DNA of 64,000 nt from Microvelia longipes (GCA_018340805.1 JACMZG010001914.1:6909080-6973079), one strand, 5' to 3'. Counted from the stretch's first letter, positions 11,873-22,830 are shown. Made by a program: numbers and translations. The notes: generated from the sequence alone by a model not told the origin.

Positions 11873-11898
11873 ATATAATATATATGTATATATATATA
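11835..11898. repeat. (AT)n microsatellite with phase slips
   Basis: Alternating AT is broken by TATTATATA and TATAATATA slips. The rest of 11741-12730 holds nothing recognised. Confidence 0.9.
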
Positions 11899-12734
11899 GA
11901 CTATAGGAATCATTCGAAACAGGTATATTGATGGTATTATTACAATCCTTAGTATCAAATTACTAAATATCTTTTGAATTAGAATAAATAATTATAGAAA
12001 TAAGCGAACCTGAATTTACAATAAGGTTTGTGTTCTATTTTAACTTCCTATTATGTAGATTTGACCTGTGGATTATACTGGATCCGGTCTTAAATTAGAC
12101 CCTCATAACCTAAACCTCCGAGAAAAGACCTTTCAACTTTGCATAGACAGACTCGTTTTCTAAATTAGTTGTTAATAGTGGTGGAATTTATTAGATTTGT
12201 AAAATTGTATAGGATTATTATTTGTGTGTATTATGCGATAATGATTATTGAAAGCAGAATGCATTAGGTATTAGGTTAGTTTATTTTGATCACGTGGTTT
12301 AGGTTTTAATACTGGGGGTTTCCGTTTATATCTTTATAAGGAAATGTATGTGTAATATTACGGACCAAGTCTGGGGACGGGGGCGGCTTTAGTAAGAAAA
12401 TTAAATTTCTTAATGAATCGTTTGCTATTTTTGTTGTATAATTTTTAATAGTAGTTTGTTAGACCCCGCTACACAATTCTCACATATGTCAACAACAAAA
12501 CCTGGAATGATATTCGGGTGCAACAAGTCTTGTCAACTTCTTTAACCGGTACGTTCGTATATTTTTTATATCCGTTAATATCGGATATGTTAAGTATAAA
12601 TCTCCTATTCCTTTGATAGAAGGATCTGATTTGACTTTGACACTATTAGAAACGCACAAACTAGGTTGTTGTGACGTCACTATCCCGTTTTGCTGAGTCG
12701 AAACTTTTTCCTAAAAATCTCTTGAACTAAAGTA

Positions 12735-13060
12735 ATTTATCCTTAGTCTCACTTTTAAGTTTATAGAATTCACACATTTTTTATAAATTAAAAACAATGA
12801 CTTTAATTCTATAATTTCTTAAGCTATAAAATTAAGCTATGGCCATTTCACCCAACACTGTGGGCATCATCAGGCTAATAAACTTAACACTACATTAACA
12901 ACTAAAAATCACAGAAAACAAATAAAGCACATATACATAAGACTAGAATTAAATAAATAAAAAATCACAGAATTAGCTAAAACATAACTTCGTCAACAAA
13001 GAAAAACAGCTTTACTAAAGTTATATCAGGTAATTTCTTTGTTGATAAATCGAATAAAAC
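12735..13060 (-). repeat. Family B retroelement fragment, copy 1
   Basis: The fragment shares TTAGTCTCACTTTTAAGTTT and TATAGAA(T/C)TCA(C/A)ACATTTT with the copy at 54.35 kb, and the TCACAGAATTAG and CGTCAACAA blocks with the same copy's far side. Read on the minus strand it carries the best hammerhead-like motif of the window at 12835-12876. A pLTR fragment of a Penelope-like element is the likeliest origin; no coding part is present. Confidence 0.6.
12835..12876 (-). ncRNA. Hammerhead ribozyme-like motif, best preserved copy
   Basis: On the minus strand the order is AGC, CTGATGA, a bulged T, stem II (GCCCA-loop-TGGGT, five pairs including a G-T wobble), GAAA, a very short stem III (ATGGCCAT), then A at the predicted cleavage position, and GCT pairing with the initial AGC as stem I. 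All conserved hammerhead core positions are present (CUGANGA, GAAA, UH). Cleavage would fall between A and GCT. Activity is not shown; the bulged T and two-to-three-pair stem III would make it weak as a monomer. Confidence 0.6.
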
Positions 13061-13294
13061 GTATCTGAAGTTAAAACGGTCTCTCTAGGTACCTGAGTCA
13101 ACCTTTCCCTCTTAAGAAAACCTTTTTTAAAAACCGGAAACTTTAAAATATGATCGATAAACAAACATTTCGAGTTAAATATCGTATTCGATGCTTTTTG
13201 CTGCTATGGGTGCCATGAAACCGGCCCATAGTTGTTACCCGCAAACAATTCCTGGATTTAAACCTTGTTGCTAGAAGATAGTTAAAGTTTATAC

Positions 13295-13570
13295 CTTAGG
13301 TATATAGGAAAAGTATTGAGTTTGCAAAGAATCCGAAACCGGGAGGTAAACCTAATTTATCCGTTTCAGGTGTTTTGAAGGCCTCCTGAGTTGTTTTTGC
13401 AAAGTTGTCTGTCTGTATGTGTGTCTGTTATCATCGTAGCCCCCATTATATTTATGCGAAAGAGTTGAAAATTGTTGTTATGCAACATAACAACTCGTTC
13501 GTCTGTACGAAATTTTCCTGGCTTGAGAAACTCTGGTACTGACTTTTTTTACTTTTCCACATGTATGTTG
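13295..13570 (+). repeat. 5S-like repeat, truncated head copy
   Basis: TATAGGAAAAGTATTGAGTT, ATCCGAAACCGGGAGGTAAA, the CTGTCTGTATGTGTGTCTGT block and TATCATCGTAGCCCCCAT identify the head. It stops near 13480, and an inverted-repeat element follows. Confidence 0.7.
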
Positions 13571-13947
13571 TATAAGGCGTGGTCGAATATCCACAGCCTT
13601 CTAGAACGTTGGATCACCAACAAACTTTTTTTTATCTAATCTAACTTGGTACATTCATAACTAGACGTCAATTGTTAGACGTCAATGTTTACAAATATGA
13701 CATGTCAAAATATAACACAAATATTGACGTCTAACAGTAGTTGTGTATGTACCAGTTAGATTAAAAATAAATCGTTGAGTGAATGTAAATACTTTGAGAT
13801 TAACTAAAAGAACATGCAGATTACGGAAATAGGCTTCATTTATCACAAACCCGGCTAATTACTGAAAATTTTGAAAAAAAAGTTATAAAAAAGTTTGTTG
13901 GTGATCTAACGTTCTAGAAGGCCGTGGATATTCGACCGCGCCTTATA
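13571..13947. mobile_element. TA-flanked inverted-repeat element (MITE), 377 bp
   Basis: The left end TATAAGGCGTGGTCGAATAT is mirrored by the right end ending GACCGCGCCTTATA. Pairing extends about 57 bp through CCACAGCCTTCTAGAACGTT and GTTGGTGATC. TA at each outer edge fits a TA target duplication. A GACGTCTAACAGTAG/CGTCAATTGTTAGACGTCAA inverted block lies inside. There is no transposase. Confidence 0.8.
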
Positions 13948-13954
13948 GGATATC

Positions 13955-14655
13955 CCTGTACAGGTATAAGAAAAGTATACTGTTTCCACTAAATATCTTA
14001 AACTTTGTTAAGTGTTTTTAAGACATCCCAGTGGTTTTCACAAAGTTGTCTGTTTAAATGTCTGTTAGTGTCTGTTATCATCGTTACTCCTAGTGTGTAT
14101 ATGCGAAACAGTAAAACTTAATGCAAAAATCAATCTTTAGGTCTGTTTGAGATATAAGAGAAATATTTTTTGTGTTAAATTTTTTTACTGACAAAGTTCA
14201 TAAAAGACAGAATAATGATAGGATAAGTGTGAAATTTAGCATACATGTAGTCTAAGATACGACTAACATATGCCCCTATTTTAATTTCATCATTAACATT
14301 ATTACTATTGTTATTGAATTACTTGTATATGTTTTTTAAAAGATCGAGGAATAATCTAATGGAGTTGACATTAAATTTGGTACAAGTCTATCTTTTTATT
14401 TCGCAATAAATAAGTATACAATAATTAATTTATATACTACTAGTATATCTACGGTTTTTTAATGGATCATAAGGGTTAATCAGCATCGCGTGAGTTCAGG
14501 GCCTATATGGATGACCGCTTGGAATAAAACGGATCCATGTACTGTCTGGGGACTGGCGAAGCGTGTCTGAGTACGCGTTGCAGTAAAAATTGAGTTATTT
14601 TTATATTCTGAGGTCGTGCGAAGCAAAGTCGAAGTTGTGGGGATAATTGTAGTGA
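13955..14655 (+). repeat. 5S-like dispersed repeat, near full length
   Basis: Head (GGTATAAGAAAAGTATACTG), the TGTCTGTTATCATCGTTACT block, a long AT-rich body, the 5S-like segment at about 14472-14527 (CAGCATCGCG, GGATGACCGCTTGGAA in part) and the TGGCGAAGCGTGTCTGAGTA module follow in the standard order. It lies directly beyond the MITE, as if two copies were in tandem. Confidence 0.75.
14472..14527 (+). promoter_or_regulatory. 5S rRNA-like internal control region (diverged)
   Basis: GGTTAATCAGCATCGCGTGA followed by ATGGATGACCGCTTGG corresponds to the box A to box C portion of 5S rRNA, with a few mismatches. Confidence 0.55.
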
Positions 14656-16099
14656 ATTCGATGAGGTTAGGAACAACGTGCTCGATTTGATTAACTAAGA
14701 AGCATCGTCTGACTTGACTTTCAAGGTTTTCAGTTACATAGTCGTTAGGTTTTCATAATTAATTTTGGAGATAAATAAAATTGTAGCGAAGGTCGTAAGC
14801 ATTGATTGAGCAATACAGGTTTCATTTTAACCACGAAGGTTTGAGGTTCGCCTCCCTGGTTATCCTCTCAGTTTGTATGACATTATTGTTTAAATGAGTT
14901 GTCGCCAACATTACATCACCCTATATGCGTAACAGTTGATTTCATCACCTGCAATGGTTCCCACAGGGGCTACTTCTAATGAACCTTACGGTTCTAAGTG
15001 GTTATTATTATTCAACATTGTTATCTAGCTAACCATTTGAATAAAAAGTTTGCTTAAGTTGAAACCAAATTTTGGAACACGCTGGAGATTTCCTTGCAAA
15101 AAATAACTTATTTTCCCGTTGTCTGAAAGAAAGTTTTTAATTGATTAAAGAATTGTAGACATAATTTTGTATTTTTTTTTTTTTTGGAAAACTAAGAGAT
15201 AAAACTTATAGATAAAATAAAACACGGACTGAAACGTTTTCTCGTAACCCTTGGTTTTAGCCCTTAGACTAGTAACCGAGATTTCTTGTCAGAAATAAAA
15301 ACTTTTCTTTTCAACATTCAATGCTGTTAATCAACAAAAAAAAAATAATCAAAGAAATATAAAAAAAAATAACTTACTAATTTTTAGCCGAAAATTTTCT
15401 GACCAATTTCAACTCTGCGATATAATTACAACCCTAGAAGTTTTTAGATATTTTCATTAAAGCAAAGAAAATCACAAGAAAATCCAAGTAGACAAAAGAA
15501 AAGTCGGAAAATTTCTTTATAAAAACTTATTAAAGTTACAACTTGGGATTAGCAGCGACTTGTTATTTTGGCCAAACTTTATTTTTACTTTTACAGGAAT
15601 TTATTTGTGGCTTAAAGATAAAGTTAGTTGTTAATCTAAAAGGTAAAATTGTAGAAAATAAGTGTAAAAAGGATGCGAACTGTGATTGGTCGGTTCTGTT
15701 TGTAATTGGAGTAAACTTTTGTCTGATAACAAGTGTGGTTTGGAGTTGTCAACAGCTGTTAAGTTTTAACGTAAATATAATAAAGAAAGCAGTGTTAACT
15801 GCGTTAATTACACACTATACTTGCATATATAGAGCTAATTTTTATCCCAAAGGTGTAAATGACGCAAAAAAATGACGAAAAATTATCACTTTATACGAAG
15901 TTCTGCTTGACTTAAAATTAACAATTATGTCATTATAAGTTTTGTACCATAAACCTTGTACCCAACTTTGGGTACATTCTACAGCTTTGTGTACTTTCTA
16001 TGGGGATAATTTTTTTTGAAGTGACGAAGATAAAAGTCACTCTTTGTAAAAGTTTGAATTGTACGAACAACTAAGATTTTTATATATTTAATTGAAGAC
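14656..16099. other. Mostly unclassified spacer
   Basis: A weak B-box-like GAGGTTCGCCTCC sits near 14845, preceded by sequence that does not fold as a tRNA. The 110-codon frame at 15543-15875 has a TTG start and AT-rich codons and is probably chance. Nothing else is recognised. Confidence 0.35.
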
Positions 16100-17015
16100 G
16101 GTGAAAGAATAGTTGACCCTATATGAAGAACATCAGCTGCTTGTAGTCACTGTGCTTTCACAAGACGTAGAGAGGATAGTTGAGTTAGCAGCAGAACATC
16201 AGCTGCGTGTAGTCACTGTGCTTTCACAAGACGGTGAGAGGATAGTTAAGCCTAGCTGTAGAACATCACTGCGTGTAGTCATGTGCTTTCACAGACGGTG
16301 AGAGGATAGTTAGCCTAGCTGTAGAACATCACTGCGTGTAGTCACTGTGCTTTCACAAGACGGTGAGAGGATAGTTAAGCCTAGCTGTAGAACATCAACT
16401 GCGTGTAGTCACTGTGCTTTCACAAGACGGTGAGAGGATAGTTAAGCCTAGCTGTAGAACATCAACCTGCGTGTAGTCACTGTGCTTTCACAAGACGGTG
16501 AGAGGATAGTAGCTGTAGACATCAAGTAGACTGTGACGGTGAGAATAGTTAAGCCTAGCTGTAGAACATCAGCTGCGTGTAGTCACTGTGCTTTCACAAG
16601 ACGGTGAGAGGATAGTTGAGTTAGCAGCAGAACATCAACTGCGTGTAGTCACTGTGTTTTAACAAGACGGTGAGAGGATAGTTAAGCCTAGGTGTAGAAC
16701 ATCAACTGCGTGTAGTCACTGTGCTTTCACAAGACGGTGAGAGGATAGTTAAGCCTAGCTGTAGAACATCAACTGCGTGTAGTCACTGTGTTTTAACAAG
16801 ATGGTGAGAGGATAGTTAAGCCTAGCTGTAGAACATCAGCTGCGTGTAGTCACTGTGCTTTCACAGGATGGTGAGAGGATAGTTAAGCCTAGCTGTAGAA
16901 CATCAGCTGCGTGTAGTCACTGTGCTTTCACAAGACGGTGAGAGGATACTTGCGCCAGCAGCAGAACATCTACTGTGTGTAGTCACTGAATTTTCACAAG
17001 ACGGTGTGAGCAAGT
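16100..17015 (+). repeat. 66/67-bp minisatellite, ~14 copies
   Basis: The unit contains GTAGAACATCA, CTGCGTGTAGTCACTGTGCT, TTCACAAGACGGTGAGAGGA and TAGTTAAGCCTAGCT. Two unit types alternate: a 66-bp form (GTTGAGTTAGCAGCAGAACA), which keeps a reading frame, and a 67-bp form (GTTAAGCCTAGCTGTAGAAC), which shifts it. One unit near 16505-16550 has lost many scattered single bases. Short frames across the array encode repeats of VVTVLSQDGERIV. Confidence 0.95.
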
Positions 17016-18004
17016 CACAAAGTGAAACTCCCAAGTCCTCAACAAACATTATTGGGAACCTACGACTTGGCTTATTCAATGATCTCACAACTTTTTACGC
17101 TAGACTTGGCTTTTAATTACACGCATGCATCATTGTTGGGATTTATATTAAAATGTAAAAAACTTGATTTTTAATTAGAATATTGTACTGCCACCATCTT
17201 TTCGGTAAAGGGATTTATGTTCCTTCTCCCATATTGGTTCCCAATAATGGTTTCTATTTAATGAAATGTTGAATCCATTGTACACACCCTCAAGCTATAA
17301 AATAAATTGTTTAATATTTTAATGATACATCAGCGAGTAAAATATTCTGAGTGTTCAACTAGACTAGACAACTTTCCGCATCAAAAAGTTCTCAAGTTAC
17401 AAATTATCACCAAAACATTTCTGTCGATTCCTTATCCAAGAAAATAAAATAGAAAATAATAAAATAAAGGAAAAGTCCTTTTCTTGGAAAATGCCTAGAT
17501 CATTTCCATCTTATTTCTCCAAGAATTTCATTCCCGATATAAATTTCCCTCATTCATCTCCTTAGGACCCAAGACCCAAATTGAATTTGGACCGCGCATA
17601 AAAATAAAGGGGATAAATTTCTCCTTTCCCACGACCCCTCGCTCCACCCCTCAGTTTTAAACATGAGGTTGGGGAACTGATGTATCTAACTACCTGGAAA
17701 TAAACTCCTTGATTGTACCTTTTTTATTTTATTTCTTTCCCATTTAAACACCTTTTTGTTTTTTCTTTAATTTTTCTCCTTCAATTTTTTTTGTGACACT
17801 TATTCTTTTTTACGTTTAGACCCGTCGTGTCGTTTGTTTCATATAATTCAATTATGTTAGGCAAATGTTATTTGTGTTTTACTTCTTTGATAATTATTTG
17901 TTCCTTGCAACTTTTTTGTTCAGCACTTACATTTTTAATTCACTTGATTAACCTTCTCCAAGTATTATTGTTGGTATATTTATATGTAATTTCTCTTTTG
18001 TAGC
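17016..18004. other. Unclassified AT-rich spacer
   Basis: Nothing recognised. Pyrimidine-rich stretches occur near 17500-17800. Confidence 0.4.
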
Positions 18005-18435
18005 ACTATTTATTTTATAGAACTCCCACATCTTGATAGGAAATTTAAACACAACAGCTTAAAGTTCTATAATAACAACAAAGACTAATTATTTAGCTAT
18101 ATATTTCACCTAACATTGTAGGCATCTTCAGGCATCACAGGTAAATTTTTTTACAAAATCATAGCTGACTAGATAATTACACAGACAAACAAAAACTTAA
18201 AACTAATATCACAGTTAATTAAAACTAATTAACACAGTCAAATAACAATTAAAATAAGTAAATAAATAAAAACCGAAGTGAGATAAACAAAAATTGATAA
18301 GAGATAAGAACAAGAAGATTAAATAGTAAAATAAAATATGTCAGGCCATAATAAAAATGAAGAGAGAAAAATTAGTCTTTGTTGTTATTATAGAACTTTA
18401 AGATGTTGTGTTTAAATTTCCTATCAAGATATTTA
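18005..18435 (-). repeat. Family B retroelement fragment, copy 2, with terminal inverted repeat
   Basis: The left segment around 18022-18096 (CATCTTGATAGGAAATTTAA, AAAGTTCTATAATAACAACA) is mirrored at about 18365-18432. Between them lies the family B body with a hammerhead-like motif on the minus strand. The interior resembles the copies at 12.7 and 54.3 kb. Confidence 0.6.
18095..18133 (-). ncRNA. Hammerhead ribozyme-like motif with a compensatory stem change
   Basis: The minus strand reads GC, CTGAAGA, bulged T, GCCTA-loop-TAGGT, GAAA, TATA, TA, GCT. Position 7 of the core is A, a site tolerant in hammerheads. Relative to the copy at 12.85 kb, one stem II pair has changed from C-G to T-A on both sides. 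That is the pattern expected when the RNA fold is under selection. Stem III is almost absent. Confidence 0.5.
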
Positions 18436-18985
18436 TATGTACCATATTATTTTAATACCCTACTTACTTATGATATCCTTCTAAATATCAGCAAAATTAA
18501 GAAAGATAAAGATTTTTTTTGTTTTTTTTGGAGGTCGATTACTAGGCCATTTTCCTCCAATATATAACAGAAGACTTGGTGGGTAGTTAAAAATAGTTTG
18601 GATTTATATAAATATACTTAGATACTAGATAAGTTTAATTTTGTAAATATACTGATAAGATAAATTGATATGAGCTGAGAATAAATAAAATATGACGACT
18701 GATTTATGTACTAAAATATGATGCCTGTATAATATAAATATAAATCGAATAAATAGGTTTTAATATGTTCAGATTTTGAAGACAAATATAATTTCTATAT
18801 TTCCTGAGTAAGTTGAGCTAGATGAAGGAACTGAAGCAGTCTTTGTATGATTTGTTCGTTATCCTGTAGAATATCAGGCATGTTTGATGGTAATGAATTT
18901 TGCTTTCTAAGAGTATCTAATTGCGTACTGTTGCATAGGAGGTGGAATACTGATAGAATTTGACCGCATCATGAGCAAATTGGTT
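18436..18985. other. Unclassified AT-rich spacer
   Basis: No feature is recognised. Confidence 0.4.
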
Positions 18986-18987
18986 AG

Positions 18988-19010
18988 ATATAATATATAT
19001 ATTATATAAT

Positions 19011-19069
<59 letters not shown>
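18988..19069. repeat. (AT)n microsatellite
   Basis: Alternating AT with slips ends exactly where the LINE reading frame begins, so the LINE copy may have lost its 5' part to microsatellite expansion or rearrangement. Confidence 0.9.
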
Positions 19070-19761
19070 GATAAAAGTTTAAATGAAGCTGGTAAAGAAG
19101 CAGGTTTCAAAATAAACCCTCTCAAAACAAAAATCATGACAAATAGTAATGAAGAGAATCTAGAGGTAGATGGTAAGCAGGTTGAATGGGTGAGTGAAGC
19201 AATATATCTCGGACAATTGGTATCATTTAATCATAGAACAAAAAAAGAAGTAGATAGAAGAATTAGTATTGCATGGAAGAAGTACTGGGCACTTAAATTT
19301 ATATTTAAAAGCAAGATGTCTCTAGATTTAAAGAGAAGAGTTTTCGAAGCTTGCATCACTCCATGCATGTCATATGGGGCTGTCAAACTTTAACTAGAAC
19401 AGAAGCAAAGAGATTGAGAGTAACCCAGCGAGCCATGGAGAGAAGCATGACTAGTATTAAGAAACGAGATAGGATTAGAAATGTAAAAATTAGAATTAAA
19501 ACTAAAATTACTGATATAATGGAAGTAGTAGCGTCCTTAAAATGGAAATGGGCTGGTCATCTTGCAAGAGATAATGATAAAAAGTGAACCAAAAAGATAA
19601 CTGAATGGTATCCAAGAGATAAAAAAAGAAGAAAGGGTAGACCCTTCACAAGGTGAAGAGATGATATACAAAAATCAGCTGGAGTTACGTGGATGAGGAC
19701 AGCACTGGATCGAGACAAATGGAGTTCCATGATGGAGGCCTATGTCCAGAAATGGACCTAG
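19070..19761 (+). pseudogene. Non-LTR retrotransposon reverse transcriptase C-terminal remnant
   Basis: Conserved C-terminal landmarks appear in order: GFKINPLKTKIMTNS, YLGQLVSFNHRTKKEVDRRI, AWKKYWALK, VFEACITPCMSYG, LKWKWAGHLARDNDKK, then in-frame after a stop GRPFTR, DDIQKSAGVTW, ALDRDKWSSMMEAYVQKW and a terminal TAG. This is the thumb and tail of endonuclease/reverse-transcriptase LINE proteins common in arthropods. It is dead: one frameshift near 19378, and two TGA stops (19585-19587, 19654-19656) where the family has tryptophan. Catalytic FADD is not present because the 5' part is missing. An AT-rich AATAAATAAATAATAG tail follows. Confidence 0.9.
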
Positions 19762-20340
19762 TTCTCAAACTATGATTGTCTTAAAATAATAATTATATAA
19801 AAGTAAGAAATAAATAAATAATAGTTAACCAATAAATAAATAAATATAGATAAGAAAATAAAATAAATTAAGTTTATTATTTATTTATTGATTAACCTAT
19901 TTAAATAATATTATATAAATATAGTGAAATTGATATAAAAATAAATTAATAAAAATAATGTGAATGTAAAATGAAAAACTTACTTAAGAACTAGAATAAA
20001 TAAATTGTGCTATAAATGTATGTATAAATTTGGTAAATAAATAATATAATGAATAAAATTTCAATAAAGTTAATTGATAACATAAACAAAATAAAACCAT
20101 GTGTATATAAAATGTAAAAAACTTATACTTGCTTATGAAAAGAATAATTATCAGCAAATAATGAATATATAAATTTGGCAAAAGAATTAAAAATGTCAAG
20201 AAAATGAATTGTATGTAATAATAAATGGTTATTTAGTATTACTTGTATATGTAATTACTTAAAGTAAACTATAAATTTGTTTTCATTATTATTGATTATA
20301 TCAAATTGTTTACCAATTTAAAATAATAAATAAATGCATT
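19762..20340. other. A+T-rich sequence with AATAAATA runs
   Basis: Low-complexity sequence follows the LINE tail. No gene is recognised. Confidence 0.5.
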
Positions 20341-20484
20341 AGATGTATAAGTGTATATATGTGTATGTATGTATATGTATGTGTGTGTATATGTATAAGT
20401 GTGTGTATGTATGTGTATATGTATGTGTATGTGTGTGTGTGTATGTATGTATGTGTGTGTATGTATGTTGTATAATATATATAT

Positions 20485-20536
<52 letters not shown>
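20341..20536 (+). repeat. TATG/TGTA-rich microsatellite grading into (AT)n
   Basis: TGTATGTATGTATATG-type repeats run to about 20470, then pure alternating AT. The apparent poly-Tyr/Ile open frames come from this composition. Confidence 0.95.
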
Positions 20537-20538
<2 letters not shown>

Positions 20539-20634
20539 TCTCTCTTCGTCTGTGGAAGAACTTAAACAGTTCGAAACGTTACGTTTTTATTGTAAGTTTT
20601 CTAAATGTTTCTTTATATTCTTTATTAAATTAAG

Positions 20635-20636
<2 letters not shown>

Positions 20637-20677
<41 letters not shown>

Positions 20678-20775
20678 GTATATGTATGTGTGTGTACGTA
20701 TGTATATGTATATGTATGTGTGTATATTATGTATGTACATGTGTGTATGTATTTATGTGTGTGTACATATCTATA
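20637..20775 (+). repeat. (AT)n plus TATG-rich microsatellite, second block
   Basis: The same two-part composition recurs about 100 bases downstream. A GAAACGTTACG segment separates the blocks. Confidence 0.9.
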
Positions 20776-20800
20776 ATCAAATTAATTGAATAATAATAAG

Positions 20801-20881
20801 TACAAAAAAAAAAAAAAAAAAAAAATGTAATGTATATGTGATAATTAATTGTAAGGAGAACTAAATAAAAGGCTTTTTATT

Positions 20882-20913
<32 letters not shown>

Positions 20914-21010
20914 TATTATATATATATATATTATATATATATAATATTATTAAAATATTAAATAATAAATATATATAATATATAATATAGAATTATATAT
21001 GAAAATAAAA
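20801..21010. repeat. Poly-A, (ATT)n and (AT)n tracts
   Basis: A run of about 22 A residues at 20803-20825 is followed by AATTGTAAGGAGAACTAAAT, then (ATT)n at 20880-20905 and AT tracts with slips. The poly-A could mark an old retroposon end, but I see no source sequence. Confidence 0.6.
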
Positions 21011-21526
21011 AAATATAATAAAATAAAAATGTATATAAAATAGATAAGCTATTTATCTATTAATAAAAGCAATCATTTTGACAATAATTAATTTAAATAT
21101 ATGCTAAACGAGATGTTTATAGAGATGAGAATGATATTTTAAAAGGGTAGAAATGTATTAAAGGTGCTGAGTTTGTTACTGATACAGCTGAAAAGATTTT
21201 GATCTTATAAATTCTTGTAATAAATAAAATATATTTATTAAATACATAAATAAGTTGAGTAATTAGATAAATAAATAAGTGAGATAAATGATGAATTATA
21301 TAATTGAATAAATAAATAAGTAATTATATAAATTAATTTATATTTAAATACAGGCTTAGTTATTTAGTTATATTATCTCAAATGTAACACCAAATTATTT
21401 TTAAAATTTCAGAACTTTCGTGGTTTTAAAACAATAGATTATCACAATTTTGTCCTTTCTCAACTTGTCTCTATAATCCCACATTGTTTGATATTTTTCT
21501 GTTTGAATACTCGCCTCTTTGCAATA
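21011..21526. other. AT-rich spacer
   Basis: Nothing recognised. Confidence 0.4.
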
Positions 21527-21534
21527 GTTATAAA
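21527..21534. repeat. 8-bp target site duplication, left
   Basis: GTTATAAA here matches 22099-22106 exactly, flanking the inverted-repeat element between them. Confidence 0.9.
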
Positions 21535-22098
21535 CTTAGAATAATACTATATATAGAAGGAGCACTACTGATAACACGAAAGGCGATTCACTGGTGGTCT
21601 TAAGTAATGCTGCCACCCTAACAATATACAATTTTCTTATAATAAAGGTGTCAATACTTCCGCTTGCTGAATTATTATGTTCTATTATTAATTAATGATT
21701 GATTATTCATAAAATACTTATATAAATATCAGTGCATTACAATATTTTAAGCATTTTAAATTGTAATTTAACGTTTTTAATTAAAATTATATTAAATGTA
21801 GTCCTCGTCAACTAAATGTAGATTCTTGTATTCCACTACCCATTTGCCGTCTAAGACCGGTTTTATTAAATACTCAGCAGGTGTTTTAAGTTATTATATT
21901 TGTTCTTTACGATCTTTCTTCATTAATGGATATTTATGACCCACATTTGAAATAATGTGGGTCATACATTTCAATAATTGAAATGTTGTTAGGGTGGTAC
22001 CCCTACTTAAGACCATCAGTCAACCGGCTTTCGTGTTATGAGTAGAATTACATTGTGTTTACGGTCCTATGCTCCTTTTATAGTAGAATTATTCTAAG
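21535..22098. mobile_element. Family D inverted-repeat DNA transposon, 564 bp, copy 1
   Basis: The ends start CTTAGAATAAT and finish ATTCTAAG. The inverted repeat continues inward imperfectly for about 100 bp through ATAACACGAAAG, GGTCTTAAGTA and CCACCCTAACAA. The perfect 8-bp duplication GTTATAAA fits hAT-like, P or Merlin superfamilies; the terminal bases are not typical hAT. The interior has a hairpin (ATGACCCACATT) and, on the minus strand at about 21786-21893, a short frame with AEYLIKPVLDGKWVVEYKN that looks protein-derived. No transposase is present. A 654-bp relative lies at 37,355-38,008. Confidence 0.9.
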
Positions 22099-22106
22099 GT
22101 TATAAA
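22099..22106. repeat. 8-bp target site duplication, right
   Basis: GTTATAAA, identical to 21527-21534. Confidence 0.9.
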
Positions 22107-22830
22107 GAAAAAAATGTAAAACCTTAAATTAATATTAGTCACATATGGTTGTAAAAAACTGGGAAAACCAAATTTTACCTAGATTTAAAAAAGGTAATTT
22201 GGGTGGAATACATGACTTGCAATAAACATAAGGCGGCTTAGAAGAATGTACAAGTAGTTTTATATATTTATTGAATAACTCTGTGTAGAAGAAAATGGCG
22301 GCAAAGTGTTTTCTGGGGTTTACACAGGTTCCTGGGTTTTACAGAACTCTTGATATATAGGGGTATAAGATAAAGGCGGGATTGGATACCCTTACCTATC
22401 CTATACGTAGGCCCTTTTTTGAAACTAAGAATTGATGACTTGTTTTAGGGCATAGAAGAAAATAGGAAAGTCTAAAGGAAAAATGCTTTAAGCAAATCTT
22501 ACTATCAAGTATAAGAATAAGTTTGTTTTATGATCTTAGTCTAAAGAGATTATTTTGAAATTTTAACTGTTTTAAATTGATTAATTTGTAAATGCATAAA
22601 GGGTTTGAGTTGATTACTTTGAGTATTAAGTGGTTTTTTATTGATTGGTTTGAGGCTTTATAACGGGTGTGAGATGTATCATTTGTTTTAACTTGTTTGA
22701 ATTGATTAGTTTGAGTTTTATCTGGTTTGAATTGTAATTTGAGACTATCAAATAAAAATATGATAATAGTTGTGAAACAACAAAGGATGTTGTCCGAGAT
22801 CTCTGTTGCTCTAATCAGACTAGCTTGTCA
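22107..22830. other. Unclassified spacer
   Basis: TTGATT and GGTTTGA motifs recur loosely between 22550 and 22740, but not as a clear array. No gene is recognised. Confidence 0.4.

Noticed and set aside
15543..15875. 110-codon frame with hydrophobic stretches
   Set aside because: It has a TTG start, AT-driven composition, and no motif or neighbour support. A chance frame is more likely.
16113..17116. Possible CRISPR-like array because of regular 66/67-bp repeats
   Set aside because: There are no unique spacers between conserved repeats; the whole unit repeats. The setting is eukaryotic and no cas genes are present.
20343..20776. Open frames of alternating Tyr/Ile/Val/Cys
   Set aside because: They are translations of TATG and AT microsatellites.
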